DNA of 64,000 nt from an uncultured Prochlorococcus sp. (GCA_902527105.1 CABZNT010000003.1:62001-126000); one strand, 5' to 3'. Counted from the first letter of the stretch, positions 27,587 through 37,974 are shown. The notes: generated from the sequence alone by a model not told the origin. A program made the numbers and translations.

Positions 27587-27864
27587 TACGACAAACCCCT
27601 GTTTTGCGTATATGCATTTCATGCAGAAAAACATATGACAGGAAACATCTTATAAAGATTACTAGAGATCATAAGCTAGGTATCATGTTTGAAAAGGGCA
27701 TGGGGCGATCAGCCTACATTTGCAATTCAAAAAAATGTTACTCAGATTCCAAGCTCAAAAAAAAGCTTCAAAAAGCTTTAAAAACATCTTTAGAACCTGA
27801 ATTTATTGATATTCTTGAAAAAGAAATTACAAGCTACAATAACTATCCCAATAAAGGAATATAA
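27583..27864 (+). CDS. ylxR: YlxR-family (DUF448) RNA-binding protein
   Basis: A 93-residue protein with the YlxR signature: RICISCRKTYDRKHLIKITR, then GRSAYICNSKKCYSDS and a basic C-terminal helix. YlxR proteins are small nucleic-acid-binding proteins found between nusA and infB. The start is GTG inside the nusA stop (GTGA overlap), so it depends on translation of nusA. The infB ATG follows 48 bases later. Confidence 0.9.
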   Translation: MIRQTPVLRICISCRKTYDRKHLIKITRDHKLGIMFEKGMGRSAYICNSKKCYSDSKLKKKLQKALKTSLEPEFIDILEKEITSYNNYPNKGI

Positions 27865-27912
27865 TTAAATTAAATCCTCTTCAATTTCCAAAAAGAGTAC
27901 AAATCAGATTAA

Positions 27913-30900
27913 ATGACTATCAGCGATAAAATCAGAATTTATGAACTTTCCAGAGACTTAAATCTGGATAATAAAGATATATTGGATGCCGCTCAAAAAC
28001 TTTCAATTTCAGTAAAAAGCCATAGCAGTTCAATCAGTACAGATGAAGCAAAAAAAATAAAAAATCTTATTAATAAAAAAAATTCAGATAAAAAAATCCT
28101 TTCTATTAAGAAACCTTCAACTAAAAAAGATAATTATAAACAAAACAAAGAAAATGAATCTTCTGTTATCTCTTCTATGAAAGGCAGACCTCTTGAAGAA
28201 AATTCAAACAAAAAGCCATTGTTGATGAAACCTCTTAATAAGCCTGAGAGTCAAAAAATAATTTCAAATAAACCTATAAATCTCAATAAACCAACAATTA
28301 CTAACATTTCGCAATCTCAAGCAAATATTACCAATCAAAATATAAATAATAAACCCTCACAAAATCTCAAACATGATAAAAAAAATTTCCGAAATAACAC
28401 AACCCCACCTATTAAAAGCCCATCGAAACCTCCTATTCAACTAATTGCTAAGCCTAATAATAAGTATGTTGAATCTAATAAATCTTCCCAGAACATCTCT
28501 AGTGCAGAGGGGAAAAGACAAATATCAAACAAACCTGACCAAAATTCGAACAAATCTAAAACAAAAAATATTAGTAACAGAATCTCTCCCCCTGAGCTCG
28601 TCGGAGCTCCAATAAGAAGAGACGGAACCAATCAGCAAAATAATAAGCAAAACATTTCTTTTAAACAAACTCCCCCCAACAGATCTGGTACGCCTAATAG
28701 ACCTGGCATGCCCAATAGGCCTGGGTTAAGAAACAAACCATCAGATCAAGGCAGACCTGGATCTTTTAATAGACAAGCCAATACAGGTAGACCTGGAGCT
28801 CCCAACAGACCTGGCATGCCCAACAGGCCTGGGTTAAGAAACAAACCATCAGATCAAGGCAGACCTGGATCTTTTAATAGACAAGCCAATACAGGCAGAC
28901 CTGGAGCTCCCAACAGACCTGGCATACCCAAAAGGCCTGGGTCTAAATTCGATGGTCAAAAGACACCTGGGATTAGAAAGCCAGTATCACCGAATGAACT
29001 CTTACAACTTCAAAAAACTAACAAATCTGAAAGTGACAAAAAAGTTATAAAGAATAACGAAAAACAAAATATTGAGACAACGAAACAAAAGGTAAAATCT
29101 CCAAATACTCGTCCACATACTGCCCCTAATTCAAAAAAACCACCCCATAGACCATTTTCAAATAATTCTAAAAAACCTGGAAAGACAGACTGGGATGATA
29201 GTGCAAAACTTGAAGCATTAAGAAGCAAAAATCCCCAAAAACAAAGACAGAAAGTTCATATTATTGGTGAGAATGATGATTCATTAACATCTGAAACTAG
29301 TGGATATTCAGGCGAAAAAATATCAATCTTATCAGCTAGTTTGGCGCGTCCAAAGAAAGAAAAGTCTGATGAATCCAAATCTCAAAAAACTTTTAAACAA
29401 TTTAAAAAGAAGAAAAAAGAGACGACTAGGCAAAGACAAAAAAGAAGAGCTATGGAGTTAAAGGCTGCCAAAGAAGCCAAACAAGTAAGGCCTGAAATGA
29501 TAATCGTGCCCGAAGATAATTTAACAGTCCAAGAATTAGCCGATAAATTAAGTCTTGAAAGTTCTGAAATAATCAAATCTCTTTTTTTCAAAGGAATAAC
29601 TGCAACTGTTACTCAATCACTCGATTTAGCAACTATTGAAACAGTAGCAGAAGAATTTGGGGTACCTGTTTTGCAAGATGATATCCAAGAAGCTGCTGAG
29701 AAAACAGTTGATATGATTGAATCTGAAGATATTGATAATCTAATACGAAGACCACCTGTTATTACAGTGATGGGTCATGTAGATCATGGCAAAACAAGTC
29801 TTTTAGATTCCATCAGAGAATCAAGAGTAGCTTCGGGGGAGGCAGGGGGCATCACTCAACACATAGGAGCTTATCAAGTTGAATTTGAACATGAATCGCA
29901 AAAGAAAAAATTAACTTTTCTTGATACTCCTGGTCATGAGGCATTCACTGCTATGAGAGCAAGGGGTACAAAGGTAACAGACGTAGCTGTTCTTGTAGTT
30001 GCTGCAGATGATGGTTGCAGACCTCAAACACTAGAAGCTATCAGTCATGCAAGAGCTGCAAAAGTACCAATTGTTGTTGCAATAAATAAAATCGACAAAG
30101 AAGGGGCATCTCCAGACAGAGTAAAGCAGGAACTATCAGAGAAAGATTTAATTGCTGAAGATTGGGGAGGAGATACAGTTATGGTTCCAGTAAGTGCCAT
30201 CAAAAAACAAAACATTGATAAATTGCTCGAAATGATTTTATTAGTTTCAGAGGTAGAGGATCTACAAGCTAACCCTGATAGATTTGCAAAAGGTACTGTT
30301 ATTGAAGCTCACTTAGACAAAGCAAAAGGGCCTGTGGCTACTTTGTTAGTACAAAATGGAACCTTGAAATCTGGAGATGTTTTAGCTGCGGGTTCAGTCC
30401 TTGGAAAAATTAGAGCAATGGTTGATGAACATGGTAATAGAATCAAAGAAGCGGGACCATCATTTCCAGTAGAAGCGCTAGGATTCAGTGAAGTACCCAC
30501 TGCAGGAGATGAATTCGAAGTCTACCCTGATGAGAAGACTGCTCGCGCGATTGTCGGAGAAAGGGCAACAGATGCTAGAGCCACAAAATTAGCTCAGCAA
30601 ATGGCCTCTAGAAGAGTCAGCTTATCATCCTTATCAACTCAAGCAAATGATGGAGAACTAAAGGAGTTAAACTTAATTCTCAAAGCCGATGTTCAAGGTA
30701 GTGTTGAAGCAATATTAGGATCACTAGAACAATTACCCAAAAATGAAGTTCAAGTAAGGGTTTTACTTTCTGCTCCTGGAGAAATAACTGAGACAGATAT
30801 AGATCTCGCTGCTGCATCTGGGTCGGTAATCATTGGATTTAACACCTCATTGGCTTCCGGCGCGAAGAGAGCAGCTGATGCTAATGACGTTGATATAAGA

Positions 30901-31275
30901 GAATATGAAGTAATCTATAAACTCTTGGAAGATATTCAATTGGCCATGGAAGGACTACTTGAACCCGATCTTGTCGAAGAATCATTAGGGCAAGCTGAAG
31001 TTAGAGCAACTTTCGCAGTCGGAAAAGGAGCTATTGCAGGCTGTTATATACAAACTGGCAAATTGCAAAGGAATTGTTCTCTGAGAGTTTTTAGATCAGA
31101 GAAAGTAATATTTGAAGGTAATTTAGACTCTCTAAAAAGAGCTAAAGATGATGTAAAAGAAGTAAATACAGGATTTGAATGTGGAGTTGGCTGCGATAAA
31201 TTCTCTTCATGGATTGAAGGAGATGTAATCAAAGCATTCAAACTTGTCACCAAAAAGAGGTCTTTATCACAATAA
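27913..31275 (+). CDS. infB: Translation initiation factor IF-2
   Basis: IF-2 places initiator tRNA on the ribosome. The 1120 residues start with an IF2N-like domain ([22 protein letters not shown] without a longer run quoted), then a long lysine/asparagine/proline-rich linker to about residue 530, a second IF2N domain ([21 protein letters not shown] region), and the GTPase core with G1 GHVDHGKTS (about 620), [15 protein letters not shown], followed by domains II-IV. The linker holds a near-perfect 108-base repeat. Last gene of the rimP-nusA-ylxR-infB operon. Confidence 0.97.
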   Translation: MTISDKIRIYELSRDLNLDNKDILDAAQKLSISVKSHSSSISTDEAKKIKNLINKKNSDKKILSIKKPSTKKDNYKQNKENESSVISSMKGRPLEENSNKKPLLMKPLNKPESQKIISNKPINLNKPTITNISQSQANITNQNINNKPSQNLKHDKKNFRNNTTPPIKSPSKPPIQLIAKPNNKYVESNKSSQNISSAEGKRQISNKPDQNSNKSKTKNISNRISPPELVGAPIRRDGTNQQNNKQNISFKQTPPNRSGTPNRPGMPNRPGLRNKPSDQGRPGSFNRQANTGRPGAPNRPGMPNRPGLRNKPSDQGRPGSFNRQANTGRPGAPNRPGIPKRPGSKFDGQKTPGIRKPVSPNELLQLQKTNKSESDKKVIKNNEKQNIETTKQKVKSPNTRPHTAPNSKKPPHRPFSNNSKKPGKTDWDDSAKLEALRSKNPQKQRQKVHIIGENDDSLTSETSGYSGEKISILSASLARPKKEKSDESKSQKTFKQFKKKKKETTRQRQKRRAMELKAAKEAKQVRPEMIIVPEDNLTVQELADKLSLESSEIIKSLFFKGITATVTQSLDLATIETVAEEFGVPVLQDDIQEAAEKTVDMIESEDIDNLIRRPPVITVMGHVDHGKTSLLDSIRESRVASGEAGGITQHIGAYQVEFEHESQKKKLTFLDTPGHEAFTAMRARGTKVTDVAVLVVAADDGCRPQTLEAISHARAAKVPIVVAINKIDKEGASPDRVKQELSEKDLIAEDWGGDTVMVPVSAIKKQNIDKLLEMILLVSEVEDLQANPDRFAKGTVIEAHLDKAKGPVATLLVQNGTLKSGDVLAAGSVLGKIRAMVDEHGNRIKEAGPSFPVEALGFSEVPTAGDEFEVYPDEKTARAIVGERATDARATKLAQQMASRRVSLSSLSTQANDGELKELNLILKADVQGSVEAILGSLEQLPKNEVQVRVLLSAPGEITETDIDLAAASGSVIIGFNTSLASGAKRAADANDVDIREYEVIYKLLEDIQLAMEGLLEPDLVEESLGQAEVRATFAVGKGAIAGCYIQTGKLQRNCSLRVFRSEKVIFEGNLDSLKRAKDDVKEVNTGFECGVGCDKFSSWIEGDVIKAFKLVTKKRSLSQ
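28701..28944 (+). repeat. 108-bp in-frame tandem repeat inside infB
   Basis: Two nearly identical 108-base units begin at about 28702 and 28810, and a partial third at 28918. Each encodes 36 residues of the type [15 protein letters not shown] followed by [16 protein letters not shown]. Units one and two differ at only a few bases, indicating recent duplication. The unit is a multiple of three, so copy changes keep infB in frame. It covers about residues 263-344 of the flexible linker. Confidence 0.9.
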
Positions 31276-31288
31276 TTAAACATCTAGA

Positions 31289-31321
31289 TTATTAATCTTT
31301 ATTTCTATCAAAGATTAATAA
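31289..31321. terminator. AT-rich stem-loop at the infB / DUF3493 convergence
   Basis: TTATTAATCTTT pairs perfectly with AAAGATTAATAA over 12 base pairs with a 9-base loop. It lies 14 bases past the infB stop and covers the last codons of the opposing DUF3493 gene. The stem is mostly A-T and there is no clear T-tract on either strand, so it is a weak terminator candidate or a processing-protected 3' end. Confidence 0.4.
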
Positions 31322-31528
31322 AGCAGGAAATATTACACAAGCACCCAATTGTATGAGAAGGTTATTTTGCTGCAATTCAGTTCCGCTTGCAATTCTGGAA
31401 AGCATTATTAGAAGTCCCAAAAATGCAGAACCGCTAAAAGCTATCCACAATATTCTTCTCAATCCCTTGAAAGGAGCTTGGGATTCCTTCAATAATTTCT
31501 TTTTCAATTCAGGATCTATTTTTGACAT
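31292..31528 (-). CDS. DUF3493 family small membrane protein
   Basis: A 78-residue protein with an N-terminal amphipathic stretch (SKIDPELKKKLLKESQAPFKGLRR region) and two hydrophobic spans (IAFSGSAFLGLLIML and LIQLGACVIFPALLIF). The pattern matches DUF3493, found in cyanobacteria and chloroplasts; some plant members are linked to photosystem II accumulation. The frame opens at a TTG at 31540; the ATG at 31526-31528 is the likelier start. It converges on infB with 16 bases between stops. Confidence 0.82.
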   Translation of the reverse strand: MSKIDPELKKKLLKESQAPFKGLRRILWIAFSGSAFLGLLIMLSRIASGTELQQNNLLIQLGACVIFPALLIFDRNKD

Positions 31529-31582
31529 AAATTCTTTCAATTATAAAATTAAGTCTATATGAAAATTTCAATATTTAATCTT

Positions 31583-31654
31583 GCCGGTATAGCTCAGGGG
31601 TAGAGCAACTGTCTCGTAAACGGTAGGTCATTGGTTCAATTCCAATTATCGGCA
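31583..31654 (+). tRNA. tRNA-Thr (anticodon CGT)
   Basis: A full 72-base cloverleaf without encoded CCA. The acceptor GCCGGTA pairs with TATCGGC (one G-T pair), D-arm GCTC/GAGC, anticodon arm ACTGT/ACGGT around loop CTCGTAA giving anticodon CGT, variable loop AGGTC, and T-arm ATTGG/CCAAT around TTCAATT. The discriminator base is A. It reads threonine codon ACG, rare in such an AT-rich genome. It lies 18 bases before the first glycosyltransferase gene. Confidence 0.97.
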
Positions 31655-31672
31655 CTTACAAAGCAAATTAAA

Positions 31673-33226
31673 ATGTTTTATAAAATTTTAAAATTTAGAT
31701 ATCTTTTTAAGTTATTTGTTTTTATTCCTCTGATATTTTATTTTGGCAAAAGAAGCTATATTGCGTTTGATGAAGGTTTTTATGCACTACAAGCTAGATG
31801 GATATTAGAGAAAGGTAACTGGACAATTCCACTTTGGTGGGATGAATATGTTTTAGATAGAACAATAGGATTACAGTTTTTAATAGCAAAGTCGCAAGAC
31901 TTATTTGGAAGAAATATTTTTTCTGCATATCTTCCAACAACAGTCGCTTCAATATTGATGCTATTTACAACTTATAAATTACATGAAGAATTATTTAATA
32001 AAAAATATGCAATCATATCTCCACTAATCCTTGCTACTACATATCTATGGTTTGACTACTCACACTTAGCCACTCAAGACATTATCTATTCAAGTTTTGT
32101 AACTATTGGAGTATTAGCTTTAGTCAAAATAAAAAGTAAAAATAACAAATTCTATATTCTGCTTTTTGGAATTTGGATTGGTTTAGCTTTTATGATGAAA
32201 ACTTTTTTAGTTTTTGTACCATTATTTTCACTCATACCATATATTTTTTTTAAAAAAAATTTTTTATTCATCAAATTTTTTTGGTTAGGACTACTAATTG
32301 GATTTTTTCCTTTTTTATTCTGGACTTTTTCTATCAATCCTTACTTAGACAAAAATATTATTTTTTACTTAGTTGAAAAGTTTAACTTTCTATCAAGTAA
32401 AAATACTTTTACTAATCCTTTTTATTATTATTTCTGGAATGTACCTATGACATTTCTGCCATGGAGTTTTTTCGCAATTATTGGAACAATATACAATTTT
32501 TATCAAAGAAAAGAGAATAAATATATTCTTGCTTTTTTTCCCTTTATTTTATTAGCCACCCTAAGCATTTTCTCTACAAAAACACCTTATTATACTCTTC
32601 AAATATCATCCATTTTTTCATTAAATACCTATGTGGGAATAAAATATTTATTCAATTCTTGTAAATATAGTCAACTTTTTATATTTATGACTTCAAAAAT
32701 AATTCCATTATTTATATTTGCTCTAACTTTCGCATATTATTTTTTCTTTAAAGATTTAATTAACTTTAATACAAAGGAAAATACATTTATAATTCTTGGA
32801 TTATTATCTTTCGGCTTATCATGGTCGTTAATAAAACATAAAAATTCGTTCAAAGAAATATTAATAACTCTCATAATTGGGCCTTACTTATTCACTTCAT
32901 GTATTTTGCAATCTGGTTTATTCACTGATAGATCTAGAGAACTAAGAGAGGAAATGGAATATGTTTCATCCCTTGATTTAGTAAAAAATCAAACAATCAT
33001 GGTTGATAAAGAAGGAATCAACAACTCTCGATCTTCATCAAAAATCATAAGGATTTCTTTATCAACTCCTAAATTAGGTGAGGGATTAGAAAGTATTAAT
33101 CAATTAAAAAAATCTGAATTAGCATGGACAACTGACCTAGAAACAATAAAAAATAATGATTATTCTTATGAAGTGATATACGAAAATGATGTTTTAAATC
33201 CATGGAAATTGATATTAAAAAAGTAA
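31673..33226 (+). CDS. ArnT/PMT-like membrane glycosyltransferase
   Basis: A 517-residue integral membrane protein with about ten hydrophobic spans. Near the N-terminus, SYIAFDEGFYALQARWIL carries the acidic pair in the first external loop that is diagnostic of GT-C transferases of the PMT/ArnT type, which move sugars from polyprenyl-phosphate to lipid A or other envelope acceptors. A soluble C-terminal part follows the last span. I start it at the ATG at 31673; the frame extends into the tRNA gene (TTG 31631), which is unlikely. Donor and acceptor are unknown. It is even more AT-rich than its neighbours. Confidence 0.8.
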   Translation: MFYKILKFRYLFKLFVFIPLIFYFGKRSYIAFDEGFYALQARWILEKGNWTIPLWWDEYVLDRTIGLQFLIAKSQDLFGRNIFSAYLPTTVASILMLFTTYKLHEELFNKKYAIISPLILATTYLWFDYSHLATQDIIYSSFVTIGVLALVKIKSKNNKFYILLFGIWIGLAFMMKTFLVFVPLFSLIPYIFFKKNFLFIKFFWLGLLIGFFPFLFWTFSINPYLDKNIIFYLVEKFNFLSSKNTFTNPFYYYFWNVPMTFLPWSFFAIIGTIYNFYQRKENKYILAFFPFILLATLSIFSTKTPYYTLQISSIFSLNTYVGIKYLFNSCKYSQLFIFMTSKIIPLFIFALTFAYYFFFKDLINFNTKENTFIILGLLSFGLSWSLIKHKNSFKEILITLIIGPYLFTSCILQSGLFTDRSRELREEMEYVSSLDLVKNQTIMVDKEGINNSRSSSKIIRISLSTPKLGEGLESINQLKKSELAWTTDLETIKNNDYSYEVIYENDVLNPWKLILKK

Positions 33227-33267
33227 ATCATCCATATATAATAAGTTGTTGTTTATAGTTTTTAATA

Positions 33268-34359
33268 ATGAGATCTGTTAATAGTTGGAATTTAACTAAT
33301 AATAAACTTCATCAATTATTCAAAGAAAATAACGAATTTATTTCTATTAAGGTTCGCGGTAATACTTGGGAGCCAATCACTAGATGGCTAAGATTAGAAT
33401 CAAGAATTTTTAAAGAAACTACTTGCAAAGCAAGAATAACTTTATGCGATATCGAATCTCTAGCAGAAATTTATAACTACAGATCAATTAGATGGAAAGC
33501 AAAAAAACTTACTCCTATGCCCACCAAGATAATTCCACAATCTATTAAAAATATTTTTCGGAAAATGCCAATCATAAAACAAATAGCCTATGAAATCGAA
33601 ATAGTTTTTTATAAATATAGTGAAAATATTTCTGAACATTTAATATCAATAGTAATTCCCGCAAGAAATGAAGCTGGTAATAAAGAACTTTTAATTAATG
33701 CTTTAAATAAATTCAAAAATATACCAAATGAATTAGAAATTATATTTGTTGAAGGTAATAGCAGTGATAATACATATGACATTTTGAAAGAATTAAAAGA
33801 AAATTTCTCAAATTTCTTCAAGATATCTCTTTTAAAACAAACTTCTAAAGGGAAGAAAAATGCAGTCGTGGAAGGGTTTAATATTTCTTCAGGTGAGACC
33901 CTCGCCATAATTGATAGTGATTTTACTGTAGATATTGATGACAGTATTGCAGCAATTATGGAATCAACCAAAAATAAAAATATCCTAATTAATTGCGCTC
34001 GCACAACTTTTCCAATGGAAAAAGATGCAATGAGATGGGCAAACTATATAGGAAATAGACTCTTCGCAATTTTTCTTTCAATTCTCATAAATAAGCCTGT
34101 ATCAGATTCACTCTGTGGAACAAAAGTTTTTTCAAGAAAATTCTTTAAACTTATGAAACAAAACGGAAGTTGGGATTCCAAGTCTGACCCATTTGGAGAT
34201 TTTACAATAATATTTGAAGCTGCGAACAATAACATTAAAATTCTAAATTATCCTGTTAGATATTACGCTAGAAAATCTGGAGCACCAAATATATCTAGAT
34301 GGGTAGATGGATTAAAACTTCTCAAAGTATGCTGGATTTATATGATTTCTGATATCTGA
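33268..34359 (+). CDS. GT-A family 2 glycosyltransferase with N-terminal extension
   Basis: Of 363 residues, about 128-350 form a GT2 domain: LISIVIPARNEAGN, EIIFVEGNSSDNTYD and the DSD metal site in AIIDSDFTVD, then CGTKVFSRKFF and PFGDFTIIFEA. The first 125 residues have no recognised domain; they are basic and include SIKVRGNTWEPITRWL. No membrane span is obvious. It follows the ArnT-like gene by 41 bases and probably shares its transcript. A role in envelope polysaccharide or glycolipid synthesis is inferred. Confidence 0.8.
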   Translation: MRSVNSWNLTNNKLHQLFKENNEFISIKVRGNTWEPITRWLRLESRIFKETTCKARITLCDIESLAEIYNYRSIRWKAKKLTPMPTKIIPQSIKNIFRKMPIIKQIAYEIEIVFYKYSENISEHLISIVIPARNEAGNKELLINALNKFKNIPNELEIIFVEGNSSDNTYDILKELKENFSNFFKISLLKQTSKGKKNAVVEGFNISSGETLAIIDSDFTVDIDDSIAAIMESTKNKNILINCARTTFPMEKDAMRWANYIGNRLFAIFLSILINKPVSDSLCGTKVFSRKFFKLMKQNGSWDSKSDPFGDFTIIFEAANNNIKILNYPVRYYARKSGAPNISRWVDGLKLLKVCWIYMISDI

Positions 34360-34465
34360 ATTAAATAAAATTTTCTCGATTATTTTCTTAAGATTTTTAA
34401 TTTCTCCAAATTAGTAATAAAGTAGTTAGATTCTTAAAAGAAATAAATTCATTAAATTTCATGAC

Positions 34466-36085
34466 ATGAATTTTAATTTGAAGCTCGAAAAATTAAATAA
34501 AAAAAATTACCAAAGAAAGCACTACGGAAAAATACTAACTGTAAGACTGCCATGTAATCCAATATTCCCAATAGGACCTATTTATTTAGCAGACCATATT
34601 CATAAATGTTTTCCAGGTTTAGAGCAGCAATTCATCGATCTAGCAATAATTCCATCTAATGAAGTTTCCAAATATTTAGCTAGAAAAATTGATCAATTTA
34701 GACCACACCTAATCATTTTTTCATGGAGAGATATTCAAATTTATGCACCTGTTGATGGTAGAAGCGGAAATCCTCTACAAAACTCTTTTGAAGTTTTCTA
34801 CTCAAAAAATATCCTTAAAAAAATTAGAGGTTCCTGGGGAGGATTAAAATTAATTGCATCTCATTATGGAGAAATATATAGAAATACTTCTTTAGTCAAG
34901 ATGGGACTAAAAAGAGCACAAAAATACAATAAAAATGTAAAAGTAATTTTAGGGGGTGGAGCTGTAAGTGTCTTCTATGAACAATTGGGAAATCTACTCC
35001 CAAAAGGAACTGTCATTTCAGTTGGAGAGGGAGAAAATCTCATAGAAAAAATTATTAGGGGAGATTCAATAGAGGGAGAAAGATGTTACATTGCTGGACA
35101 AAAACCTCGCAATAAATTAATACATGAACAACCTTCAGGAACTGTTAAAACTGCCTGCAACTATAAATACATTAAATCAATATGGCCTGAATTCAATTGG
35201 TATATAGAAGGAGGCGATTATTACGTAGGGGTACAAACAAAAAGAGGTTGTCCTCATAATTGTTGTTTCTGTGTTTACACAGTCGTGGAGGGGAAGCAAG
35301 TTCGCGTTAATCCTGTTAATGAAGTAATCAAAGAAATGAAGCAATTATATGATCTTGGAGTAAGGGGATTTTGGTTCACAGATGCACAGTTTATTCCAGC
35401 CAAAAAACATATTGAAGATGCAAAAACACTTTTGCAAGCAATTAAGGATCAAGGCTGGGATGATATTAATTGGGCTGCATACATCAGAGCAGATAATATT
35501 GATGCTGAGCTAGCTCAGCTTATGGTCGATACAGGTATGAGCTATTTTGAAATAGGTATCACGTCGGGATCTCAAGAACTTGTTAGAAAAATGAGATTAG
35601 CGTACGACCTTGAAACTGTATTAAATAATTGCAGAATGCTAGTCAAATCAGGTTTCAAGAATCATGTTTCAGTCAATTATTCATTTAATGTATTTGATGA
35701 AACGCCCAACACAATAAGTCAAACAATTGCATACCATAGAGAATTAGAAAATATTTTTGGTAAAGGATTAGTTGACCCAGCTATATTCTTTATAGGTTTG
35801 CAACCTCACACTCTTCTTGAGAAGTACGCCTTGGAACATAAAATTTTGAAACCAAATTATAATCCAATGAGCATGATGCCCTGGACAGCAAGAAAACTTC
35901 TTTGGAATCCAGGCTCACTAGGAAAAAAACTTGGTCAGGTTTGCTTAGAAGCTTTTGATAATCCAGAAGACGAATTTGGCAAAACAGTTATCGATATTCT
36001 TGAGAGAGAATATGGAAAGTCACCCTTAAAAGAATCCCTAAAGGTTCGTCCTTTATCAGAAAGGAAACTAATACACTCTAAATAA
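34466..36085 (+). CDS. B12-binding-type radical SAM protein, photosystem II high-light acclimation family
   Basis: The 539-residue protein has an N-terminal region resembling a B12-binding Rossmann domain (LPCNPIFPIGPIYLADHI start, VILGGGAVSVFYEQLG near 160-175) and a radical SAM core with Cys262, Cys266 and Cys269 in CPHNCCFC, then WFTDAQFIP and FEIGITSGSQELVRKM. The lack of a clear DxHxxG makes cobalamin binding uncertain. Full-length pattern matches the cyanobacterial proteins named for photosystem II high-light acclimation, recalled without a search. The reaction is unknown. It converges on clpS with 15 bases between. Confidence 0.8.
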   Translation: MNFNLKLEKLNKKNYQRKHYGKILTVRLPCNPIFPIGPIYLADHIHKCFPGLEQQFIDLAIIPSNEVSKYLARKIDQFRPHLIIFSWRDIQIYAPVDGRSGNPLQNSFEVFYSKNILKKIRGSWGGLKLIASHYGEIYRNTSLVKMGLKRAQKYNKNVKVILGGGAVSVFYEQLGNLLPKGTVISVGEGENLIEKIIRGDSIEGERCYIAGQKPRNKLIHEQPSGTVKTACNYKYIKSIWPEFNWYIEGGDYYVGVQTKRGCPHNCCFCVYTVVEGKQVRVNPVNEVIKEMKQLYDLGVRGFWFTDAQFIPAKKHIEDAKTLLQAIKDQGWDDINWAAYIRADNIDAELAQLMVDTGMSYFEIGITSGSQELVRKMRLAYDLETVLNNCRMLVKSGFKNHVSVNYSFNVFDETPNTISQTIAYHRELENIFGKGLVDPAIFFIGLQPHTLLEKYALEHKILKPNYNPMSMMPWTARKLLWNPGSLGKKLGQVCLEAFDNPEDEFGKTVIDILEREYGKSPLKESLKVRPLSERKLIHSK

Positions 36086-36100
36086 AAAATTCAACCTTTG

Positions 36101-36418
36101 TTAATCCTCTTTCTCAATTGAACTAGAAATTCCTTTGGATTTTAAGGATTCTGAGTAGAATTCTGCTGGTTCTAAATCACAAACAATTACTAAACCCACA
36201 CCAGTATTGTGTGCTTCAAGCATTATCGCAATGGCATCTTGTTCACTTAATTGAGGCACAACTTCTCGCAGTGAAATAGTGACATACTCCATAGAATTGA
36301 CTGGGTCATTATGAAGTAAAACCTTATATTTTGGAGATTTGTTTTTTAACTCAGCAGCTTTCTTTTCAATCACTGCTGAATTATTATTTACACTTTGTTC
36401 TAACTTTATAGATAGCAT
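36101..36418 (-). CDS. clpS: ClpS adaptor for the Clp protease
   Basis: ClpS delivers N-degron substrates to ClpC/ClpA. In the 105 residues the substrate-binding motif LLHNDPVNSMEYV and the helical AIAIMLEAHNTGVGLV region are intact; the first 25 residues are a disordered tail. It is 32 bases downstream of dapL on the same strand, so co-transcription is likely. Confidence 0.93.
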   Translation of the reverse strand: MLSIKLEQSVNNNSAVIEKKAAELKNKSPKYKVLLHNDPVNSMEYVTISLREVVPQLSEQDAIAIMLEAHNTGVGLVIVCDLEPAEFYSESLKSKGISSSIEKED

Positions 36419-36450
36419 TAAGTTTATTAGAGTTTAAATTGTACTAATAA

Positions 36451-37677
36451 TTATATATTAATTATTCTTTCCATTGCATCAAGGACGTTTGATCGTGAGT
36501 TAAATGCTGACAAGCGAAAATAACCCTCTCCTGCTAATCCAAATCCGCTCCCAGGTGTTCCAACTACACTAACTTTTTGGAGAAGGAAATCAAAGAAGTC
36601 CCAAGATGTCATTTGATCTGGAACTTTAATCCAAATATAAGGAGCATTGTCGCCACCATAAACTTTATATCCTGAATTCTGAAGTTTATTTTTCATTATT
36701 TTTGCATTTTCCATATAAAAATCAATTAAACCTCTCACCTGTTTCTTACCTTCAAGAGAATAAACAGCCTCTGCTCCTTTCTGAACAACATAACTTACTC
36801 CATTGAACTTTGTAGATTGTCGCCTATTCCAAAGAGGCCATAACTCTATTTCCTCATTTGTTGAGCTCAAACCTTTGAGATTTTTAGGTATTACTGTAAA
36901 AGCACATCTAACTCCAGTGAATCCTGCATTCTTTGAAAAAGATCTAAATTCAATAGCACAATCCTTTGCTCCCTCAATCTCATATATTGAATGTGGAATA
37001 TCATTATCTTGAATAAATGCTTCATAAGCTGCATCAAAAAGTATTAGAGATTTGTTTTGAAGGGCATAGTCAACCCACTTTTTCAAATCTGCTTTATTAA
37101 TCGTTGCTCCAGTCGGATTATTAGGAAAACAAAGATATATAATATCAACTTTTTTTTCAGGTAGTTCTGGTAGAAAGTTATTCCCCTCGTTTATTGCAAG
37201 ATATGTCAATCCATGATAATTGCCATTTTCAAGAGAATCACCAGTTCTGCCTGTCATAACGTTACTATCTACATAAACTGGGTAAACAGGATCAGTTACA
37301 GCAATTGAATTATCTTTGCCAAGAATATCTAAAATATTGCTACTATCGCATTTAGAACCATCAGAAACAAAGATTTCTTCAGGTGAAATCTGACAGTCTC
37401 GTGAAATAAAATCATGCTCAGATATTTTTTCTCTCAGCCAAGAATAACCTTGTTCCGGTCCATAACCTCTAAAACCATCTGTTGTACCCATCTCATGTAA
37501 AGCTTTACCCATAGCCTCTATGCATGCCCTAGGTAATGGTTCTGTAACATCTCCTATGCCAAGTTTGATAATTTCAGCGCTCTTGTTTGATTGAGAATAT
37601 ATTTTTACTCTTTTAGCAATTTCAGGGAATAAATAGCCTGCTTTGAGTTTTAAATAATTTTCGTTTACTTGAACCAC
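36451..37677 (-). CDS. dapL: LL-diaminopimelate aminotransferase
   Basis: Converts tetrahydrodipicolinate directly to LL-diaminopimelate for lysine and peptidoglycan, the route used by cyanobacteria, plants and chlamydiae. The 408-residue PLP enzyme shows [14 protein letters not shown] (40-53), SDGSKCD, FPNNPTG (184-190), Asp215 and Tyr218 in FDAAYEAF, and the PLP lysine Lys249 in [11 protein letters not shown]. It diverges from rne across a 297-base gap. Confidence 0.95.
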   Translation of the reverse strand: MVQVNENYLKLKAGYLFPEIAKRVKIYSQSNKSAEIIKLGIGDVTEPLPRACIEAMGKALHEMGTTDGFRGYGPEQGYSWLREKISEHDFISRDCQISPEEIFVSDGSKCDSSNILDILGKDNSIAVTDPVYPVYVDSNVMTGRTGDSLENGNYHGLTYLAINEGNNFLPELPEKKVDIIYLCFPNNPTGATINKADLKKWVDYALQNKSLILFDAAYEAFIQDNDIPHSIYEIEGAKDCAIEFRSFSKNAGFTGVRCAFTVIPKNLKGLSSTNEEIELWPLWNRRQSTKFNGVSYVVQKGAEAVYSLEGKKQVRGLIDFYMENAKIMKNKLQNSGYKVYGGDNAPYIWIKVPDQMTSWDFFDFLLQKVSVVGTPGSGFGLAGEGYFRLSAFNSRSNVLDAMERIINI

Positions 37678-37974
37678 TTTAGATAAAAAATTGCACCAAT
37701 ATTAGAATAATGTATTAACGTGCTTTAGTGGTGATTAGATGTTAGAATTATTCTAGTTATGGTTAATTTAAGAGATAATCATAGCTATGAATTCAATCTC
37801 AATTAGTTTGAAAATCTTTTAAAGCTTTATAAATAGCAGAATTCAATCACTATTAACTTTATTAATTTTAAAAAAGTAAATAATAATAGCAAAAAAAATT
37901 GCTTTATTAAAAGGCAAAATGTAATTCTTTAATTTAGACGATTTTCAAAATCCAAATCATTCAGAATCAATTAT
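37678..37974. other. Long AT-rich spacer between dapL and rne, probable rne leader
   Basis: I see no gene in these 297 bases. They hold a small stem (AGCAA/TTGCT around an A-run near 37888-37902) and several A/T runs such as TTAATTTTAAAAAAGTAAA. RNase E genes commonly have long AT-rich leaders that RNase E itself cuts to regulate its own level, and this stretch fits that. No clear promoter could be fixed. Confidence 0.45.

Noticed and set aside
28701-28944. CRISPR-like or mobile repeat
   Set aside because: The repeat is coding, in frame and confined to the infB linker; no spacers or short repeats of CRISPR type occur anywhere in the window.
31631-31672. N-terminal extension of the ArnT-like gene into the tRNA
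   Set aside because: It would begin with a TTG inside tRNA-Thr; the ATG at 31673 gives a normal start.
31583-36418. Integrated element at tRNA-Thr
   Set aside because: No integrase and no visible copy of the tRNA 3' end; surrounding genes are ordinary.
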